Source: Megachile rotundata
Lineage: Eukaryota; Arthropoda; Insecta; Hymenoptera; Megachilidae
NCBI RefSeq assembly: GCF_050947335.1
Contig: NC_134983.1
Span: forward strand, 7,378,001-7,442,000
Length of the DNA: 64,000 nucleotides
Direction: 5' to 3'
Each line of letters starts with the position of its first letter. Positions within the stretch are counted from its first letter, which is position 1. The notes below the pieces were generated by a model. The model was given only the letters and a program-made list of their open reading frames with translations, made no database searches and had not been told where the DNA came from. The position numbers were made by a program, and so were the translations under genes. Below are positions 25,143 to 36,049 of the stretch, in pieces.

Positions 25143-25374
25143 GTACGATTCTTTCAAATTATACAATCAAAACTCATAAATAAAATACTTATTTTATACT
25201 AAGTTAAACTTAATATTGCATGCTTTTTCTTACATAAATTTTAATTCAATTTCATCCTTGTTAAATTTGCAATATAATTTTCTAGTTTATCTTTTTATTT
25301 TAATGTTCATTTTTATATAATAATATTGGAATATATTTTAAGAGTAACTTCAAGAGTTTTAACTATATTTTCAG

Positions 25375-25499
25375 CGGAGAATTAACTGAAATGATGGGAG
25401 ATCTATTTATTGGTCACGACATGCCTGAACCACCGAAAGAAAGTTTCTTTAAAGGACTGTTTGGCGGTGGATCGCGAAGTCTCGACCGAGAAGAACTAT
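25375..25499 (+). CDS. Tomosyn: Tomosyn exon: FFKGLFGGG membrane-proximal loop
   Basis: Encodes GELTEMMGDLFIGHDMPEPP and then KESFFKGLFGGGSRSLDREEL, the stretch just before the SNARE motif (family pattern GxLFxxxExPExxxxxFLKGLFGGxxxxxDREELF). Acceptor ATTTTCAG ends at 25374; donor T/GTAAGC at 25500. 125 bp, phase 2 in, phase 1 out; the split Phe codon is completed in the final exon. Confidence 0.95.
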
Positions 25500-25746
25500 G
25501 TAAGCATCTTTTATAAATATTAATCACTGCATTCATTTAGTATTTGTTATTTCTTGTGCACATTGGTGGATAAGTTTACATAAAAACTTTGACTCGAAAT
25601 AATCCTATATTATCATTTTTAAAGTATTTATTTCTGCTGAAACATTCTGTATAAGATGACAAAGTTCCTGTGATAAATGAGTGTAATTTTTTAGATGCTC
25701 TTGTAAACTTGAAGAATTAAATGTTTTATTTGATTTAAATTTTCAG

Positions 25747-26009
25747 TCGGCGAATCGAGTGGTCGAGCGTCTCGTACAGTAGCGAAACATATACCAGGAC
25801 CGAATTCTGGAGCGGAAGGTCTTCGCGAACGCGTGACAACAGCCACAGGAGAAGTGAATTTGGCCCATCAGATGGTCATGGAGCGAGGCGAGAAGCTTTC
25901 TCAATTGGAAGAACGAACGGCGCGTATGATGTCCGAAGCAGAAAGCTTCTCGCAATCCGCTCATGGATTAATGCTCAAGTACAAAGACAAGAAATGGTAT
26001 CAGCTATGA
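25747..26009 (+). CDS. Tomosyn: Tomosyn terminal exon: R-SNARE coiled coil
   Basis: Encodes GESSGRASRTVAKHIPGPNS, a variable link, then the R-SNARE heptads beginning VNLAHQMVMERGEKLSQLEE and ending FSQSAHGLMLKYKDKKWYQL, TGA at 26007-26009. The Arg in MERGEKL occupies the ionic zero layer of R-SNAREs. As in all tomosyns there is no transmembrane anchor after the SNARE motif, unlike synaptobrevin; the protein ends at the conserved KYKDKKWYQ(F/L). Acceptor AATTTTCAG ends at 25746. It replaces synaptobrevin in a syntaxin/SNAP-25 complex and so inhibits vesicle fusion (established for the family). Confidence 0.96.
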
Positions 26010-28290
26010 GAACATCCTTGGAAATCTATCCAAATCTACTGTAATTTAGCGTTCACATTTCACCCGTGAGTTCTATCGTACTAACCGAAACCGGCGGAGA
26101 GTAAAACTATATCGCGAACTTTACACGCACACACAGGAAACATGTTACACGAAATAAAAAAAAAATTAAAAATAAAAAAGGAAAGAGTGAGAGCTATGTT
26201 TGTTTGTGTATGTATGCGTTTTTGAATAAAAGTAGGGGAGAGAAACTTTTACAAGCAGGTAATACACACGCACATCTTTGAACAAAATGAAAAAAAAATG
26301 GCAGAAAAACTTGTAGGCAAAATTCGTAAAGTATACACGTATATAAACACGAGTAAGATTAAGTACGCGCGATTTCTCAAACTGTAATAACTTCTATTAT
26401 AAACGGATAACAGAAAAAAAACGACAAATGCTGCAATTGAAGTTCAATGAATTATGTTAGCGGACATAGTTGTGTAAGATTTTAAGAAAGCAAAAGTTCT
26501 TAGGCAACGATAGGATCATTCAATTACAGTATGAGTCAATATATAAAATTATATGTAAACAATTTGCCTTTTTATCGACGTTGCTCGTTAATCCATTCGG
26601 AAACGGTACAATGTTTTGTCGTTGGAAAGCAGCAGGGATGTTGTTCCGAATGTATTGACAATAAATGAGACGATAGCACACCGAATAAACGTCGAATACA
26701 CAGTATAATATATAATTTATCCACGATAAGGGAGTTGTCGAGATCTTTATTATCCCGTCGTCGATGAACTGTATATTCGTTGTTATTAACTGTAGTTAAC
26801 GCTAGACAATGCTATGTATATAAAGGAACAAATGCAGTAGGAAATATTATACGTTGACAAAGAGCTGTTTGTATAATATAACCTGTTGTAAGTTACGCTA
26901 CTTCAGCGTGGACGATGAATTCGATTGAATTTATGGTATATACTGTAATTTTACCAATTATACGTAAATTAGATTATATATGTATATATAAATTCAGTCG
27001 AATTTATCGTCACTCTGAATCATCGTACTGCTTCCATAGCAATAACTGTATAGTTGATGTTAATGGTACTAATTCACTTGAATTAAACACTATATTAATG
27101 AAATGTCCTGCAGAGATTTAGATTGCAGATCTCTTCGAGTTGAGTCAGAACATCTCGAATTATAAGTTTCCTTGGACAATATAACGTAAATAATATTTTA
27201 ACCACCGTCACACCCCTTTTGTCCCGAGATAATATATTGTATTAGAGGAACAAAAGAGAAAAGAAGTTCGAACTGTGGATTTACGTTATCGGTACACGTT
27301 TTTCGTGACAACTTTTAATCGTTTTGGATCGGGAAACCTCTTGAGAGAAAGAAAACACGATGTAAATGATTTTAAGGTGAAACGGAGAAGCGTGTTACTA
27401 TTCAATAAGAAAAAAAGGAGTATATATATATACACAGTATACATAATGTACATATATGTGTATCTTATGTATCTATATACATTTATATGTATGTACACAT
27501 ATATGGACAATATAATAATATTATAGAAATGTTCTTCGAACGAACAAGTTGTTTACCGCTCTAACAATAGAATAGTAGTTAAATGTACGATAGTTGCAGA
27601 GACAAAGAAACTATGCAGAAAGATACATTATTATCTAAGTGTTTGATAATATAACATATTCTAACACTTGTTGTATAAAAAAGTACCTTTTAGGTGATTC
27701 TAAATTGTTTATCATATCATGGGTTGAGATGTGTTTGAAAGTAATTGATTGTAAGAAACAAAAGAAAGGTATCCGTTCTGTTCTGCTTCCCACGAAAGAA
27801 AAAATATACAAATCAGAAGTTGTACTTTCAATCGAATTATTTTCATACACTGTACAAATTTATCAGATGGTTAATTGTTTCCAGTGATCAATTATCGAGG
27901 TACAAAAGAAGAAGTTGTTGTCGCTTATTTTGAGAAAAGGAGCTCTGCCGTATGAGAATGTCTGCTGTAATTCATTTTATAATCTCATCCATCGTTACGA
28001 TTATTCGAAAAGTTGAAAAAAAAAGTAACAAACAGTTTTGCTGTCTCCTCCGTTGTCGAGTATTATTCATTGTCTATTCTGTCTAATGCTATTTTGACGC
28101 TGTGGCCTGAATCTGTAAATCTACTATTGTACATGAAATTTTGTCCTTAGATGCAGCGAATCTAATCTAATACTCTCGATTTATACTATTACTAATCTAG
28201 TACAATTCTTATTTTTCAAGAGATCTAATACCACGTTATTGTAAAACTACTGCCTCGAGGACAGATGTATCTTGGCTCCGATTAATAAAT
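26010..28290 (+). other. Probable Tomosyn 3' UTR and flank
   Basis: No coding feature follows the stop for over 2 kb. The DNA is AT-rich, with AATAAA signals at 26660-26665 and 28284-28289, and A-rich runs with further AATAAA-like words near 26153 and 26226. A TA/CA microsatellite lies at 27420-27505. Fly and vertebrate tomosyns have long 3' UTRs, so the transcript may extend to either signal. The boundary cannot be fixed from sequence alone. Confidence 0.45.
27420..27505. repeat. TA/CATA microsatellite
   Basis: TATATATATACACAGTATAC and CATATATGTGTATC-type simple repeat in the Tomosyn 3' region. Confidence 0.8.
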
Positions 28291-28362
28291 GAGTTTCAAC
28301 CAAGCTGTTCCTATTTGATTAATTTCATTCCATATAAGCTTTTAGTTTTGTTAAAATGGCGG

Positions 28363-28510
28363 TTGATTTTGTTTTTAAAGTAAAACTGAATATGATCAAA
28401 CGACGATAGCTTTAAACATTAATTGTTTGTTCACAAGTACACATAGAATTTTTTTGGATCGACGACTTTGATAACAGAACTTATTTTGACCGATGACTCT
28501 GATAATCAAC
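28363..28510 (+). repeat. Dispersed repeat, third copy
   Basis: Collinear with 23448-23595: TTTTGTTTTTAAAGTAAAAC, CGACGATAGCTTTAAACATT, then GATCGACGACTTTGATAACA and GACCGATGACTCTGATAATC. The internal 30-bp subunit duplication is retained. Confidence 0.65.
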
Positions 28511-28742
28511 ATACGTTAAAGGAATTATCGAAAATGTTACGCATATAAATGCATTAAGAAAAAGAATCAATCTTTTAAAAAAACCGCCACAAGTGCTGTT
28601 CCCAGCGCCATCTAACAACAAATTGCTGAACTATGATGAACAAGTGCAAAGCACCGACTGGATTCTGTCGGTAATTAAATCATTACACTTCAATGGTAAT
28701 ATACCATCAGACAAACTTCTATCGTAGTTCAGTGTAACACCG

Positions 28743-28910
28743 CAAGGGGACGTTCAAATTAGGCAAGTATCGGTCAAAATAGCCTAATGTGAACGACATT
28801 TAACTTCAGTTCTGCGTATCACGGCTAGATGGCGCTGCGTCGAACCTGCATAAGGGGGCGTTCATATTCGGCAAGTAAATGTCAAAATAACCTAATGCGA
28901 ACGACATTTA
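28743..28910 (+). repeat. Direct repeat pair around a TAGATGGCGCT word
   Basis: CAAGGGGACGTTCAAATTAG..CCTAATGTGAACGACATTTA (28743-28804) and TAAGGGGGCGTTCATATTCG..CCTAATGCGAACGACATTTA (28851-28910) are 60-bp direct repeats. TAGATGGCGCT lies between them at 28826-28836. Confidence 0.75.
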
Positions 28911-29284
28911 ATACAGCGCAAGAAAGCAACCGTCCGATTTATGTATTTATGACATTTCTTTCCATACCTTACAGTTTTCCTCAACTTCATAGAAGCAAAT
29001 TAATTGCTACATTATCTTCATACCCTCGACAGATTTTTATTAGCTTTCTACAAGATCCTATACCACAGCGCACACTGACATGTACATATTATTGTAATAA
29101 TTCCGTCCTACAAATAAGAGCCAATAATGTATCCACCTATTAATAAAATATATTAAGTCATTTGATGTACAAAAGTGTTTGAAAATAAATACGAATAAAA
29201 ACATGAATTTGCATATATACTTACTTATAAATCCCGTCATTCCGCCTCCTAGAAATTGCCCAAACTGTAAAAAATAAAATATAA

Positions 29285-29790
29285 AAAAAAAATATTGAGA
29301 ATTTGTACCAGCTGAACATGCATTATGAGGAGACATTCTTTGAGCTTCATGGAATTCTCCTAACGTCATCTCAAGAATTCATGCGCGTTTTTCGCAATTC
29401 CACCGACCAATTTCGAAAATTTGTATCAGGAGAACATGAGTTGTGAGGAGGTATCCTTCGTGCCACTTCCTGGAACTTTGCTGACGTCAAATTCCAAGAA
29501 TTCCCTGGCGCGATTTTCGCAATTCCACCGACCAATTTCGAAAATTTGTATCAGGAGAACATGAGTTGTGAGGAGGTATCCTTCGTGCCACTTCCTGGAA
29601 TTTTGCTGACGTCAAATTCCAGGAATTCGCGGGCGCGATTTTCGCAATTCCACCGACCAATTTCGAAAATTTGTATCAGGAGAACATGAGCTGTGAGGAG
29701 GTATCCTTCGTGCCACTTCTTGGAATTTTCTTCACGTTATTTCCAAGAATTCGCGAGGCGCGTGACGTCAAATTCCAGAATATTTTACGT
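29285..29790. repeat. 125-bp minisatellite with TGACGTCA sites
   Basis: About four tandem copies of a unit of 124-125 bp containing CGCAATTCCACCGACCAATT, AGGAGAACATGAG, GAGGTATCCTTCGTGCCACT and a TGACGTCA palindrome. The first copy is diverged, the middle two nearly identical, the last truncated. Confidence 0.9.
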
Positions 29791-30769
29791 TCTTTTGATA
29801 CAAATTCTTTGTTTCGAAAATGTATATTTTTATTCTGTTGGGTTTGTTAGGTAACAATAAATACACAATTATTGTTGATAAATTTTTCTTTATTTTCACC
29901 ACTTTCCATACAGTGCGTAACTTAATTGAACTTAATGTTTATCATTTAATTACTAACTTGTGGATGGCCGATGCTATGCACAGGGAATTAATGAGTTACC
30001 CTTGACTCTCTGTGCAGTCCTAAATCATAAGAGATAAACATGCGCAGTAAATTTTTGCAAAGGAAGTAATTAAAGAAAAAGCAGTCGAAGCACCAACAGT
30101 GATGGCGTAATAAGTTTTTATGTATCCCTTAAAAAGTGTTTCTTGATAAGGGTTTTAGTGTACTATCATTGCAAGGGTACATATATAATATTTTTCTGCC
30201 TTGTTTTCGAGTATACATGTAACGTCTCAGCGTAACTCACGGACTTGTTTCCATGTTATAATATGATTGAGCATTTGCAAAATCTTTCCTAATTAAAATT
30301 ACTTACCTCATTTGTTATTTCAAAGGAAAAGTATAATGTATAGAATTTTATAATAATAATGTATTTTATTTTTAGTGTATGAATTTTCGTAACTTCGAGT
30401 GCCTCAAGATGAAAAACATTGATAGCCACTGTTTCATGGAACGCACATATTTCAACTCATAATTTGATAGGTGGTAATGTGTTAATTGATTTAATTACCT
30501 ATTAGGACCATAAACTTTTTATACTTTATTATCCAATTTCCGTAAACATATTTCAGCTAGCAATTACCATGGTTCTTTATTACAGCTACATTCAAGATAG
30601 TAAAATAACTAGATGTTAATGGTCCTTAATTTGATTCTAATCTCGGACGTACTACCTGCAAATTTATGCACGAAAACCGCAATTACTTTTATATCAACCT
30701 AACATAATCTAACAAATACGTGTTTGTATAGCGAACAATAGGTTGTTATTGGGCATAGATGGGTAATTA

Positions 30770-31085
30770 AATGAAATTCGCCGACTCTTCCGCCGTTAGA
30801 ATAGGCATCAGTCTGGAATAATACACTGCTGCTCTCTCCTATCTTTCCTTTTTTCCCCGTGGCGGCAAAGGTGCTTTCAACCACACCCGCCGCGTGCACT
30901 TCTCATTTCCAATTTAAAAATAATGAGAATTTGCTGCGAATAGGTGCCGCTGTCGCGCACAGATACTCATCGAGTTTGAGCGTCTCGCTCGCGGCAAGTG
31001 GAATGAATTGAAAAAAATTCAATTTAGCGTCAGTATACCGCATCCTCTCCTCTATTTTCCTTTCCCTCCTATATTTTTGCCTCCT
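30770..31085. other. GC-richer unique block, intergenic
   Basis: Contains CCGTGGCGGCAAAGGTGCTT, ACACCCGCCGCGTGCACTTC and CGAGTTTGAGCGTCTCGCTC, without repeats. Short frames on both strands carry no recognisable domain. Confidence 0.2.
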
Positions 31086-31313
31086 TGGCTTGAACGAGCA
31101 AGAAACATCGAATACGGAAAACCTCGAGCTCCTAACCGTTCACGCCCTTTTTCTCCTTTGTTCTTTTATTTATTGCATAATTGAACACGCGGACAACTGT
31201 TTCCTGCTGATCATGAATTCGAAGGAGGCACCGTTTATAGCCATTGTGGGAATTTTTATGACTTTAACGTTTAATTGTAAAAGAATCGTATAAAATATAT
31301 TATACATAATAAT

Positions 31314-31344
31314 TATACAGGGTGTTACCTGTAACGCTACTCAC
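31314..31344. mobile_element. Solitary transposon end, ACAGGGTGTTACC
   Basis: ATACAGGGTGTTACCTGTAA followed by CGCTACTCAC matches, in inverse, the sequence at 42283-42313. It is a Tc1/mariner-style terminus without a partner nearby. Confidence 0.45.
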
Positions 31345-32059
31345 GATTTTTTACCCATTTGCAACCTCCTTATGAAAAAGAGTGTAATATAATGTATCAC
31401 TAGTTGGAACTATAAAATCATTTCTTGCATCTTCAGCAAAAGAAATTCTTCCTGTCAAAACTTCTGAAGGACGTGTTAACTACAATTATTGATCAAAGAA
31501 CGATGTAACAGTTGATTATGATGACGTATCGATTAACGATGTAACATTTAATCATGACGAGTAATGAAATATTTAAATTGTAATCATTAATTGATAAATA
31601 TTATCCATTCCTGAAACGTTTAACAGGTTGAATATCTCGTCACAAATTGCCACTTGAATATTAATTGAACTTCTTTAACTTGCCCAACTAGAAATACTGG
31701 TACCAGGTGTGTACTCATGTCATTAGATACTTTATAAGGTACTTTATATGTTTAATGAATCTTTTAACGGCTTCAACGTAGCAGTAACTCGTTAAATTGA
31801 CGAATGGAACGATCGTAATCTAAATAACTACAATTATAGTATGTTATATTCAGGGGCATTTTTACTGGAGCGTTTAACGTGTTAATCCTTCAAACTAATG
31901 ATCAAAATAGCAATATCTGACGTTTACACGTTCCGAGAAATAAGAAAAATATTCTGTGAGGAAGGGCGAATCGTTGATTCCCTTACACTATCTGAAGGGA
32001 AATGTGGCTTTTAATTTTTTCATAAAGGAAACGTAACGTTTCAACCATTCCTAAATGAA

Positions 32060-33325
32060 AAAAATTAAATTACAATAATTAATGGCTTGATCGCAACAGT
32101 GAAAATAGACGGTTGGTCAGACCATGATACAAATTGCTGTAGTCTCAATATAAGAGAGTCTTTCGGATCTAAATTTCATAAAACTGCAACTCTTTGAAAC
32201 TATATATGTTTACTATTAAATGTACTCAAAAATGTACAAAAACCGAGAAAGATACAAAAAGAATAACCTTAACAATAAGTGTTAAAAATCCTTCCCAGAT
32301 TTCCAAAAATTTCAAAATTCCAACCTTCCAAACCTCCAATTTTCCATAATTCCAAAATTCCATAATTACCAATTTCTAAAATTCCAAAATTCTAATCTTC
32401 TAAATTTCCAAATTTCGAATCCCAAATCCGTAATTTCCAAATTTCCAAATTTGCATTATTCCAAAATTCCAGAATCCCAAATTTCCAAATTTCCAGAATT
32501 CCAGAATTCCAAAATTTCAAAAATTCCAAACTTCTAAACTTCCAAATTTCCATAATTCCAAAATTCAAACCTTCCAAACTTCCAAATTCCCATTATTCCA
32601 AAATTCTAACCCTCCAAACTTCCAAATTTTCCAAATTCCAAAATTCCTAATTTCCAAATTTCAAAAATTCCAAACTTCTAAACTTCCAAATTTCCATAAT
32701 TCCAAAATTCCAAAATTCTAATCTTCCAAACTTCCAAATTTTCCAAATTCCAAAATTCCAAACTTCCAAATTTCCAAAATTCCAAAATTTCAAGCTTCCA
32801 AGCTTCCACATTTCCATATTTTCAAATTTCCAAATTTTCAAAACTCCAAAATTCCAAAATTTCAAGCTTCCAAACTTCCAAACTTCCAAATTTCCATATT
32901 TTCAAATTTCCGAATTTCCGAATTTCCGAATTTCTAAATTTCCAAATATCCAAATATCCAAATATCCAAATTTCCAAACTTCCAAATTTCAAAATTCCAA
33001 AATTCAAAATTTCCAAACTTCCATTTTCCAAATTTCAAAATTCCAAATTTACAAAATTCCAAAATTCCATATATTCAAAACGAAAAAAATTAAATTACAA
33101 TAGATAATGTCTTGATGGTCACAGTGAAAACTGACGATTGGTCAGACCATAATACAAATTACTGCAGTCTCAATATAAGAGAGTCTTCCAAATCTGAATT
33201 TCATAAACCGCAACTCTTTGAAACCATACATGTTTACTATTAAATAAAATGAATAATGTCTCTCAAAAATGTCCGAAAACCGAGAAAGATGCAAAAAGAA
33301 TAACCTTAACAAGTGTTAAAAGTCC
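32060..33325. repeat. Octamer satellite flanked by about 240-bp direct repeats
   Basis: The core 32298-33063 is built of CCAAAATT, CCAAACTT and CCAAATTT octamers. The flanks 32060-32297 and 33085-33325 are homologous in direct orientation: both contain GGTCAGACCAT, CAGTCTCAATATAAGAGAGT (TAGTCTC on the left) and ACCGAGAAAGATRCAAAAAG. Confidence 0.9.
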
Positions 33326-33390
33326 TCTTCCATTCCCTTTTATGTAAATAAATAATTTAACCAAATTCGCAGCGTCCATATACCACCGTA

Positions 33391-33634
33391 TTAACACTTT
33401 GCGCTCGAGAGGTGACTCTCACTCACCATTTTATTTAATACAATAATTTGAAATAAGCATTTTTAACTGACTCTATAATATGACACGTGTGATGTATAAA
33501 CACAGTGAAACAAATAATAGTCAAAATTATTAGTAGAGAAATAATAACCTCATAAGAATTCATTAAACTTTTTAACTAACTTTTAAAGTTGCTGTTTGCA
33601 AACAGTCAAATTACCTTCAAGTGCAAAGAGTTAA
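33391..33634. mobile_element. TTAA MITE, TTTGCRCTCGA family (244 bp)
   Basis: Left TTAACACTTTGCGCTCGAGA, right (inverted) TTAACTCTTTGCACTTGAAG. The internal right half (CACAGTGAAA, GTAGAGAAATAATAACC, GTTTGCAAACAG) is homologous to the 45275-45776 element, so both are copies of one family. Confidence 0.7.
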
Positions 33635-33799
33635 TATATTCTACGTAAATAAAATCCGTTAAAAACACGTTGAAAATTGCCGTACGACAAATTCAGCTTC
33701 CCCCAACGTGACTGCATGGATCGAAACAAATACGTAGCGAATAAAAGAGTCCGATCAGAGTGTGGGATGGTAGTTTTTCTTTGATGCGGGCAATAAAAT

Positions 33800-34150
33800 G
33801 TAAATGCACGCCAATTCGCGGCCAATATCGGGAGTTACCTTCTCCAAATACTTCCCCGCTTGTAACATCGAGCAAGTAGCGAATGTTGTAGTGCAGGAAC
33901 GAAACAGAAAAGAGAGTTTGGTGTGTACCTGTGTTACGGGGCCGCAGGCCGTCATTTGCATAAGTAACGGCGGAACGAGGGGAGGTTAGGGTAGCGAGAC
34001 GAGTAATTTATAGTCAATAATTCTTGGCGAAGCAATTTTCGCATCGAGCGCGAACGTTTCCTCCGGAACGAAGAAGGAGAAGTAGGCAGGGGTGGATAGA
34101 GGAGATGGGGTTGCAGAAGTAGGAGACAGGAAATGAAGCGGAATGTTAAA
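33800..34150. promoter_or_regulatory. GC-richer unique block, possible regulatory element
   Basis: Non-repetitive, CpG-containing sequence (GCCAATTCGCGGCCAATATC, GGGGCCGCAGGCCGTCATTT, then a purine-rich run) between two satellite arrays in the intergenic space downstream of noc. No convincing frame. Regulatory status is inference only. Confidence 0.25.
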
Positions 34151-34466
34151 TAGCTGTCATAGCTTCCCTCTAAATTCTACTCCGTCATATCAGATGTCCA
34201 TGTGCATATGAATTTCTATTACTTTTTTTAGTGTGTTTGATAGTGTTTTGTGAAACGTGTGTCGACATATGACGTGAACATTATTGTCGAAATGAAAATT
34301 ACAGCCCACTCACTTAGGTGTACAAATCTACAGATCAAAGCGTGCCAGATACGACTTTTAGTCAGAGAAACAAACTTTCTTTCAATGGGACAAATCTCAT
34401 AGAAAAATATGCAAGGGTGTCGGAAGATGGCTGACGGAGGGATGTTGAGGTGGATGGCTCTCAAAT

Positions 34467-35515
34467 CTGGAAATTCCAAATTTTCAAAATTCCACATTTC
34501 GAGATTTCCAATTTTCCAAGTTTTCAAGTTTCTAAATTTCCACATTTCAAAAATTCCACAATTCCAAATTTTCAAATTTTCAAATTTCAAAAATTCCAAA
34601 TTTCTATAATTCCAAATTACCAAAGTTCCAAATTTCCAATATTCTAAATTTCCATAATTCCAATACTCCAAATTCTCAAAATTCTAAATTTCCATAATTT
34701 CATAATTCCATGATTCCATAATTCCCAAAATTACAAATTCCCAAAATTACAAATTTTCAATATTCCAAATTCTCAAAATTCCAAAATTCTAAATTCCCAA
34801 AATTCCAAATTCCCAAAATTCCAAATTCCCAAAATTCCAAATTCCCAAAATTCCAAATTCCCAAAATTCCAGATTCCCAAAATTCCAGATTCCCAAAATT
34901 CCAGATTCCCAAAATTCCAAATTCCCAAAATTCCAAATTCCCAAAATTCCAAATTCCCAAAATTCCAGATTCCCAAAATTCCAGATTCCCAAAATTCCAG
35001 ATTCCCAAAATTCCAGATTCCCAAAATTCCAGATTCCCAAAATTCCAGATTCCCAAAATTCCAGATTCCCAAAATTCCAGATTCCCAAAATTCCAGATTC
35101 CCAAAATTCCACATTCCCAAAATTCCAAATTCCCAAAATTCCAAATTCCCAAAATTCCAAATTCCCAAAATTCCAAATTCCCAAAATTCCAAATTCCCAA
35201 AATTCCAAATTCCCAAAATTCCAAATTCCCAAAATTCCAAATTCCCAAAATTCCAAATTCCCAAAATTCCAAATTCCCAAAATTCCAAATTCCCAAAATT
35301 CCAAATTTTCAAAATTCCAAAATTCCAAATTCCCAAAATTCCAGAATTCCAAGCTTTCAAATTTCTAAAACTCCAAATTTCCAATATTCCAAATTCTCAA
35401 AATTCTAATATTCCAAGTTTCCAAATTCTCAAAATTCCAAAATTTCAAAATTCCAAATTCCCAAAATTCAAACATTCCAAATTACCAAAATTTAAAAAAT
35501 TCCAAAATTCCTTCC
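34467..35515. repeat. 16-bp satellite (ATTCCCAAAATTCCAR), longest array
   Basis: At 34790-35310 about 33 near-perfect copies of a 16-bp dimer run in blocks differing by one base (ATTCCAAATTCCC versus ATTCCAGATTCCC). Both sides grade into irregular CCAAATTT octamers. The minus strand is open in all three frames for over 180 codons with the same FGNLEFWE-type octapeptides: a coding mirage. Confidence 0.96.
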
Positions 35516-36049
35516 TTAAAGTGAGTCAAAATGCCTTAAAAAATTGTCGAAAATGCCGGAAGATGGCTAACGGGGGTGTGTTGGGTCACGTAATCCTCAG
35601 TAATCAAAAGCGAGTAGGTATATGTTTTTAGAAAATAACCTTTTTTTGGACAGGTTCCCACTTCTATTATAACTACAGATATTTCTTATTATAGTTAGAA
35701 TTAACTGTCAAAATGAAATACAGTCGAAACATCAGCTATATTTCCTGATTTCTACATTTCAGAACTATTTGTTATAACTTAATATCATATGTGCACTCAT
35801 ATTTCAAAAGCTTTATATTCTAATTTATCCATTTAACAGTTTTTCTGTGTGTCAATATATCCTTTTAACAATTTTCACATGAATACATATTTTCATATCA
35901 CTTTTGCTAAATAAAAATGATAATATTATTTATTTTTTCGACGTAAATATTGTAAAGTGCAAGTACAATAATGCAAACAGTTATTTAATCTCATAGGGGC
36001 TTTAGTGAATGTCTGCTTTTAACTTTCTTATTTATCAGCATTTCTGTTG

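Larger units (their letters stand above)
14326..26009 (+). other. Tomosyn: Tomosyn gene, 3' part (syntaxin-binding protein 5 family)
   Basis: Gene-level entry. Nine exons (eight certain, one probable) splice in phase into an open C-terminal segment of about 540 residues ending in LMLKYKDKKWYQL. Tomosyn is a cytosolic and presynaptic relative of lethal giant larvae: an N-terminal double beta-propeller followed by an R-SNARE motif that binds syntaxin and SNAP-25, occupying the place of synaptobrevin and restraining vesicle priming. What is seen here is the end of the propeller, the Ser-rich linker and the SNARE tail. The WD40 exons must lie upstream of the window or beyond a large first intron; none was recognised in 1-14325. 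Introns range from 76 bp (16658-16733) to 5.8 kb (19258-25046). The intron at 18011-19148 holds an octamer satellite and the one at 16854-17377 a TTAA MITE. The gene converges on noc. Confidence 0.93.

Noticed and set aside
24758..25183. 141-codon plus-strand frame overlapping a Tomosyn exon
   Set aside because: Different frame from the conserved LCFSNRGHGLYL exon; mostly AT-rich intron.
34757..35384. Three overlapping minus-strand frames of 179-203 codons
   Set aside because: Identical octapeptide repeats in all frames follow from the 16-bp unit; no start context, introns or non-repeat domain.
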